NCBI RefSeq assembly: GCF_020740795.1
Contig: NC_067285.1
Location: 19,697,241 to 19,761,240 of the forward strand
DNA length: 64,000 nucleotides
DNA from: Apus apus
Lineage: Eukaryota; Chordata; Aves; Apodiformes; Apodidae
Direction: 5' to 3'
Shown: piece after piece, positions 56,976 through 64,000 of the stretch
Layout: each line of letters opens with the position of its first letter
How positions within the stretch are numbered: position 1 is the first letter of the stretch
Position numbers and translations under genes: made by a program
Notes under the pieces: generated by a model
The model's input: only the letters and a program-made list of their open reading frames with translations
Database searches by the model: none
Told to the model about the DNA's origin: nothing

Positions 56976-59900
56976 ATTTGAGGCTCAGCTAAGCCAAAGC
57001 ATACCTCTAGCTACTCAATCAATAGCAGTAATAAAAACTCCTAAGGTTCACCTGTCCCTTTTTTGATACCCACCTCCCCCCAGGCACTGGACAGAAGGCA
57101 CTCATCTCATGCAGCTGCATTGCCCTAAAGGGCTGAGAGGAATCCAGAGCAGGTGGGTTTATGAAGGAAATTAAATAGCCTTCGAGATCCTTCAGGAGAG
57201 CAAGTTTTGCCATAGCTATGTCCAAGGATCAGGCTTGCTGAATAAGGATGTTATCTTTAGTCACTCTAAGGGTCAGAGGCAGACTTGAGTTCATGTTTCA
57301 TTTGTGATTTAACTTCCTTTTCTGAGGAAAATCTGCCTACATTTAAGACTTTTGCCCTAGTATTTCAACAAGCACACACGTGCCTGTTTCTGAGTGTATT
57401 TCAAACCTGAATGCTCACTGTCCCCCAATGTGCTGCAGTGACAACCCTCTCATCATGTGCCTGGGACAAGTGAGAAAAAAAAGTTGTTGTGCTTAGGGGC
57501 AGAGGTGAGCATTTTCTGAGTCATGAACTTGCTGCTCCACATAGTGCCTGCACAGTGATGCAGGAGGTGCACTTGCTAAAGGAACACAAAGGTTCAGGTT
57601 ACTCCTGGCAGTTAGTTTCAGTTGCTCAGCTGCTCCTCAGACAGAGGTGATAGATGGCTTCATGCTGGTGATTTTGGGAAACGTTGCTGCTCCTCCCAAA
57701 CTTAATGAAATGGAAAATCACTTCTCTGCCCCCTGTGCCTAAGCACATCCCTACAACACAGAAATAAGACACCGACTCGAGTTACGGGGAGGAACCACAT
57801 CTGCCAACTACAGCATGTGACTGGAGGCTCTGGCTTTCCTCTAGCCCATTCCTGAAGCAAGTCTTCTGGGCTCCTTCTGGGCCTTTTTGAACCTCAGCCT
57901 GTTGTATCCCCTCCCCCAGCTGGGAGTATTTTTTAATGGCGTAATTTCACTGATCCAGTTGGTCTAGATCATACTGTTACTGAAGTAGATTTCTGACAGT
58001 ACAGGGGTAGAAAACAGTGGCCAGGGGCTTGGTTTTTAAAGACAGATACTGATAGCAAACCTGAGGGGAGCCTGGCGTTACGCACAGTATTTTTGTCTCA
58101 CTGCACTGCTCTGCAGGTCCATGGGTGCCAGCAGGGCTTTCTGCTGCCGGTCGACAGGGCAGCATTTGCCTTGTAAACTGTCAGCCTTTGCTCCTGATTA
58201 AAGCACATGGTCTTCACAGAAAGACAACAAAAGCATTACCCCAGCATAAAGCTTCATCAGGCACCAAGCTATGAAGCCCTATTGCTTTTCCTAGGTGACA
58301 TTAAACAAATAATGCTATAGGCCTTGCCTTGGTACACTGTGATAGGAAGACAAGAGCAAACCAGGTCATATTTCAGATCTTACGCAGGATTTAGCACAGG
58401 TTTGGGGTCTTTGCTCTTGCTCCTGAACCCCTGCTGCCTTGGAGCCTCTGATCCATCTGTTACTATAGTGTTGAAGAACAGGAGAGGCAATGACACTGTC
58501 CTGGGCATGGGGAAAAGGACATAGAAGAAAGTTAGGCTTTGAGGAGCCCTGTTGAAAAGCGTAATTCTCATTTGCAGCTGATTTGAACATTGTTCCTTTC
58601 CTACGGGTTTTGGTCAGACTAGACATGTCCCGCATGTGCCCCAGCACACAGAGTGAATAAGAGTTTGCTGAGAACTATGAGTTCCACCCTCTACTGGAGG
58701 TCCTGGTTTCTTCTTCCCATCTTCCTACAACCTGAGCAACAACATCACAAAAACATCTGTATGAAGGGGATGCTGAGGGTTCCGCCTTAGTCCCAGCTTT
58801 TCACATGGGCTGACTTGCCAGCACTTGATCATCTCAGATGTGGCTTTGTCTAGCAGAACTGCTGGACACAAAAATTTCAGATTTGTTTCTCCACTGCTTT
58901 CCTTAGGATGCTGTTTTCATTGCCCTGAGAATCCAGGTTGTTTTTAAATCCTGCCTCATGCTGAATTTCATGAAGTTTGTGAAATATTTCAGGGACTTGA
59001 GCCAGCAAGAGAGTGCATGAGAAATATGTGCAGGACAAATTACATTCTGATCAGTACTATTGCTTTCTCTACGGAATACAGCAAGAAACAGATCCCAATG
59101 CTCTCTGTACAAAAGCAGCTGTAAGATCAATGCAGACAATAGCAATATCAGTCACGGTGCATGACAGATATATCCTAGCTCTTATTTTCCAAAAACCCCA
59201 ATACACTGTTCTAAAAGACACACCCTGGACAGATGTGTACATGTGCTGAATGTGCTGCATATACAAATTCACCATCCTAGGCAAAAAAAAAAATAATCTC
59301 ATCTTGCCTTTTCCATTCTGAATGCTTATCATGTCAAAGCTAGTGCTGACTGGCCTCCCTTACTTAAAGTGCTGCTTGCCTTGGGGAAGTTGGCTTTTGC
59401 AATACTTGCAGATTAAGTAGATGAGGTCTGACTATGTCAAATTTTGTTAATCTTTTAGTGCATTATCTAAATTCATAGCACCAAAAAATCCTTAATTGAT
59501 TAAAGATAGGAAAGGATTCAAGCAAATCTAAGAGTAAAGGAAATAAATATTTAGTTAGATTGTGGGCATGACTCTGACAGAAATCACAAATAGCTAAACT
59601 ATAGAATCAACAGAACTACACATGGGTGTTATCTGGGTAGAGCAAGTAAGACAAGGATGTATCTGTACTCTAAAGTACCTCATGCATCTAAACCACTGTT
59701 GCAATTACTCAGTGGCTATTAAGTGTGCTCAGATATTTATAGCTCCAACTTGCTGCTGTTAGTAACGTTACAGAGAACCTAGGGTAGGACTATCATGAGA
59801 TATACAACAAAAATACAGGTACTTCTTTCCCTCATAGTCTAGAGAGATGAAGAGAGGGAGATAACACAGGTAGAGGGAGCAGAAATGGCAATGAGAATGC

Positions 59901-62900
59901 TGGGAATAGAGAGCTAGACCAGAGAGCTATCTTAGCCTCTCTGTATGGCAGCTAGATCTAAAGCAGATCTAGAAAGACACCAGTCATGACTGCCCCATGT
60001 TCTTAGACCTCTAGGACAAAGCCTGGTACTGCAGACTAAGAAGCAGCACCAAGCTAAGCTAAGGCAGCAACACAAGTTCCCCAGTGGAAGATCTCTCACA
60101 CTCAGCCCAAGGTCCTGGGACAGAACTCCCTCATGTACAGTTTGTATCAGTATTTGCAAGCCAGGAATGGGGATTCCATCCTTCTGTTTTCCTTTTGAGG
60201 GCCTCAATGCTCACAGGAGTTTAACAGGATTAAAGTGTGTTTTAACTGTCCCAACTCAGCTTTCCAGAGGTCAGCTCCCTCCCTCAACGTGAATGTTGAC
60301 ATACACAATGTTATATAGACATTTTGCCTCCTTCTGCAGGAGCAAAGTCCAGACTGCTTCACCAGCCATTCCTACAAACTGTTTAACTTTTATCCACTCC
60401 CAAAGCCTGAGCTGCTGCCATTAGTATTTGTTGTGGTAGCCCTGAACAGATTCAGACTTTTTTTGCAGTAGGTGCTTTATGCCCAGAGGTGCAGAGTGTG
60501 CTTCCCCAGGGTGACACTGCACGACAGCAGGCGGTGAGAGAGTGGGACAGTAAACAGGACAGGTGAGAAGCTAGTTCGGTCTCATCTGTAACTTCCCCCT
60601 TTTTTTTTGCCTTCCTAGATGCCTAGTGGTGCTATATGATCTTGACAGAGAACTACCATGCCATGTCCTTCCAAGACAGGGCAGCTCATCACATTAGGTG
60701 AAAGAACAAGGCAAAGGGCAAAGGTTCAGTAATTTTGGCTGTCCCCTACTCTGATGTAGACTGTGGGAAAATCACATTCACCAGTAGGGAAACTGAGGCA
60801 GAAAGTCAGGGGATCACCAAGTAGCAAGTGTTATCAAAGAGAACACAAACCAGTAGGTGACACCAGATGTTTGACTTAGAGATGAAGGCAGTAACACAGA
60901 CAAAGGGAAGAACAGAAAGAAGGAAGTTCTTGGTTGCATAGCTCACCCCCAGGAAGAAACTCCACACTCCTAAGTTACTTATGCCAGAGGTCTTTGTACT
61001 CACCTTCCAGCTTGCCCAACTGGTCATGCTCCACAGGTTCCATGTGCCTCTCAGTACTTAGCCATCTCTTTTAGTGGAGCCTCTATGTGGTGTTTCTCTT
61101 GCCTGGGGTGTCTCAGGTTTTTTTGACAGTGCTGCTCTGCTCCTCTCCTGACCTATTTTTTCTCTCCTGGTTTGAAAACTGCTGTGTAAACAGAGATGAC
61201 TACTATAGTATGCAAAAAGGGGCAGAGGATGTCCAGAGCTACCCAGGAACCACTGAAAGGCATCCAGGTATCCTAGGACAGGAGACAGTTGGCAGTAATT
61301 CTGGAGAGGCAGGGGAGTAGAGAATCTTAACAGAAAAGCTAAGATAGGTCTAAATGGAGAATAAATGAGAATCTGGGTGTGGAATACCAGAGTGGCATGC
61401 AACATAGATCCTGAGATTTTCATTCCTGAGAGCCCTCTCTCACAAGTCCTGCCAAATTTACATGGCAAAATCAGAGCTGGAAAGGCCTTTTAACAAGCAT
61501 GTCCAGCATATAGATAAGGTAGGCAAGGTGGCACTTTCAGTTCTGTTCTGTGCACTTCCCCTCTACTTTTGCTGTTCTTGCAAAGCCTAAACATGGGCTC
61601 AACGTTACTAATCTCCTTCCATCTCTGTTTGCCTCTTTTGAAGGCAAACTCCCAGTCACATATCTAAATGTGATCTAGTGAGCAGCTCAGGAATCAGACT
61701 CTGGTGCTACAGGACTTTCACTGCCTTTGCCTGCATATCCACATATTGTAGACTGCAGAGTGGTGGCATGGCCTCTTCTGGGCTTGTATAGGATAATACC
61801 CTTTCAGACAGAAGAGGCTGTGTTCCTGAAAGGATTCAGAAAGACTTGACATCTCGCTTTGCCCTAACAGTTGTCTGTTCTGTAGGAAAGTGAGAAAAAG
61901 CTCTGCTCTTTCATTTGTCCCAGGAATCTTGGTACGTGATTTCAAAGCTTGCTTGGCTTTGTGAACTCCACATATATCTGAACAACCTGGTTGGTTTGGC
62001 ATACGACAGGAATATGTGTGCATACACATATATGGACTTTTCCTACGTCTGAGCTAGCCGTTTGCTGTTATTTCTGCTGTGTTTTGCAGAAGGGGACCGC
62101 AGAGGTAGTCACAGCCAATAGAAATGATGGCTTGGGATGGATCCTCAGCCCTTTCTTAGTCAGCACAAGCACAGCTGGCTTCAAGCTGCTACCTTGGATG
62201 TTGCTCTGATGAGCTGTTTCTTAGGTTGCTGTGACTTCTTGCACCTAGAGGTGAGCATGCCAGCAGAGAAATGACTGATCTCTTCCGGGGACAGTAGCGG
62301 TCAGGATACAGCACCATCTAGAGCTGGTTTGGGACATCCTGAGCCACAGAGCCCTGTCACTACCAGGCACATGGGCTCTCTTAGTGACTTGCTGTGGCAT
62401 GCCTCAGCAAAGCCTGGGGTGACTTCAGGCTGGAGACCCATCACCAGACACCCACTTTATTTTGTCAGCTGAGCATTTGCATTCCTTCTTCCACACTTCT
62501 CAGCCCTAGCTCACCACACCCTGGGGCTGGCACCTTTCTGCCACCCACAGCATGGCTGGCTGGCAATCCACTACGCCTGGTATTTGCCACCTCTGAAACT
62601 GGCCCGTGAGCAAGACTTCTTAATCAGTTCCTCAAGCACCTAATTCTGCTACCTTTCCAAAGCCTGACATATTCTTTTTAATGTATCCTTTGACCTCTGA
62701 GCTCAGGAGAGGATCTGGACCTGGCACCCACTGAAATTCCTCCTACTGCTCTCCCAGTGCTGGGCTCTTCCAAACGTGAAAGCCCTGAGCTGGCTCATCA
62801 TATGATGCTGGATGATTCCTCCCTTTCTCCTAGTTACCAATAAACTCTATGAATACTGATAGTTGTTCCCTGATGTTGCACTATACTTTTTAAGTGACTC

Positions 62901-64000
62901 CTGCTACCCTGTGTTTGTAAAACAGGCAGGAGCACAGCAGTCTCCACCCAGCAATCTCATCTGCTAAAGGCTGACCAGTCACCAGCAGCTGTAAGCTAAT
63001 ACTAGCACTTATTAAGGACTCTTCACAAGCCTGCAAAAAAAAGGAGCAAAACCTGTACTAACCCTGTTGAAAGGCTGGAGAGAGAACTGCAACCTGCCAA
63101 AGATCAGCGAAGTTAGCAACAAATACTCGAGTGGGAGGATCTAGTTTAAAAAGTGTGTTTTGGAAAAGTGGATTCTGCTTCTTTTTGCCACTGAAAAAGT
63201 AATTTGTGTCAGCTTCTGTTAGTAAAACAAACAGGAAATTTACTACTCACCTATTTTGAAAACGGAACAGAGAAGTCTCTGTAGGTGTGGAGGATTGTGA
63301 GTGGTTGTAAACTGAACAGGGTTGATAAGGTAACCTCAGAAACTGGACTGTATTTATGGGGTGGTTTGGGGATTTACATGTTCCTTTTAAACATGAAAAG
63401 TTAGGCTTGCTCATTGTTGAGAAAAATGTATCACACTCTTGGAGAGACACAGAGAAGAGACTCTGCTAGCACCTTTTCATGTTCCTGGCCATGGCTGGTT
63501 GTGGCTGCCCCTTGCTGGCTCCCTGAACCTGCTTTCAGGCATCCCTGCCATGCCCCTCCCTGTTCCCAGAGTCTCCCCATGCCTCACTTGGGCTTTGACA
63601 CCTTTTTTAGGGCATTGCTGTCTTCCCCCTTGGCTGGATCCAAGAGCACCTTAAAACTGCCTCTCCTTCAGAGCATGCACAACACCTGCTACCTTGGGGA
63701 TTGAATCCTGGCCACTGTGACTGCCAACACAAAGAACCATGGTGGTGATATCTCTTCAGAGCACCTTGTACTTTTCCAAACCTCCTCCTGAGGATTTTTA
63801 ACCACCTCAGGGCACAGCTGTCTTCTACAGGACACGGGCTTCCCAGCCAGACATGGCAGTTTGGAAGGTGACCCTCTCCAAATTGGAACAAAACACAGCC
63901 ATGCACCTGCTATTGAGGAAAAAATACTTTACTTTCCCCAGGAGACATATATCATCTAAGTAATGCCAACTCCTGACAGGAGGCCTGACAACACACATCT
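56976..64000. other. Right-hand flank, no gene recognised
   Basis: No exon of a known family is recognised on either strand in this 7 kb. In particular I see no exon resembling PKD2L1, the gene next to BLOC1S2 in human. Open frames are short (136 codons at most, minus strand 61058-61468) and motif-free. An isolated AATAAA near 62839 and a reverse CTCF-like match near 58685-58696 are the only signals noted, both weak. Confidence 0.5.

Overview
The window is vertebrate nuclear DNA and almost certainly from a bird. It has intron-rich genes with GT-AG splice sites, two CpG islands, and several chicken-repeat-1 (CR1) LINE fragments with typical avian 3' ends. It combines genes whose human counterparts lie on chromosome 10 with an ABCG2 paralogue that I believe humans lack. 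The species cannot be told from the sequence.

Layout, left to right: (1) 1-3310, plus strand: the last two coding exons and 3' UTR of ALOX5 (5-lipoxygenase). (2) 3.3-15.1 kb: intergenic DNA with CR1 tails and simple repeats. (3) 15.17-22.50 kb, plus strand: a complete nine-exon cytochrome P450 family 2 gene (CYP2C/CYP2H-like, 494 aa) with a TATA box. (4) 22.5-31.5 kb: gene-poor DNA holding two decayed copies of a CYP2 promoter plus first exon. Both lie on the minus strand, 2.8 kb apart. (5) 32.1-35.2 kb, minus strand: the complete five-exon BLOC1S2 gene (141 aa) with a CpG-island promoter. (6) 36.5-55.0 kb, minus strand: a complete ABCG2-like half-transporter gene with 15 coding exons (701 aa) and an inferred noncoding first exon behind a TATA box in a second CpG island. 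(7) 55.9-57.0 kb: a long CR1 LINE fragment. (8) 57-64 kb: no gene recognised.

Together, 5-lipoxygenase (leukotriene synthesis), a CYP2 mono-oxygenase and an ABCG2-type exporter would suit lipid and xenobiotic metabolism. I see no evidence of shared control and read the neighbourhood as inherited synteny. BLOC1S2 is a housekeeping gene of lysosome-related organelle biogenesis. The most notable observations are the CYP2 first-exon relics, a CYP2 enzyme whose I-helix lacks the usual acidic residue, and an intact ABCG2 paralogue beside BLOC1S2 that looks like a whole-genome-duplication partner of ABCG2.
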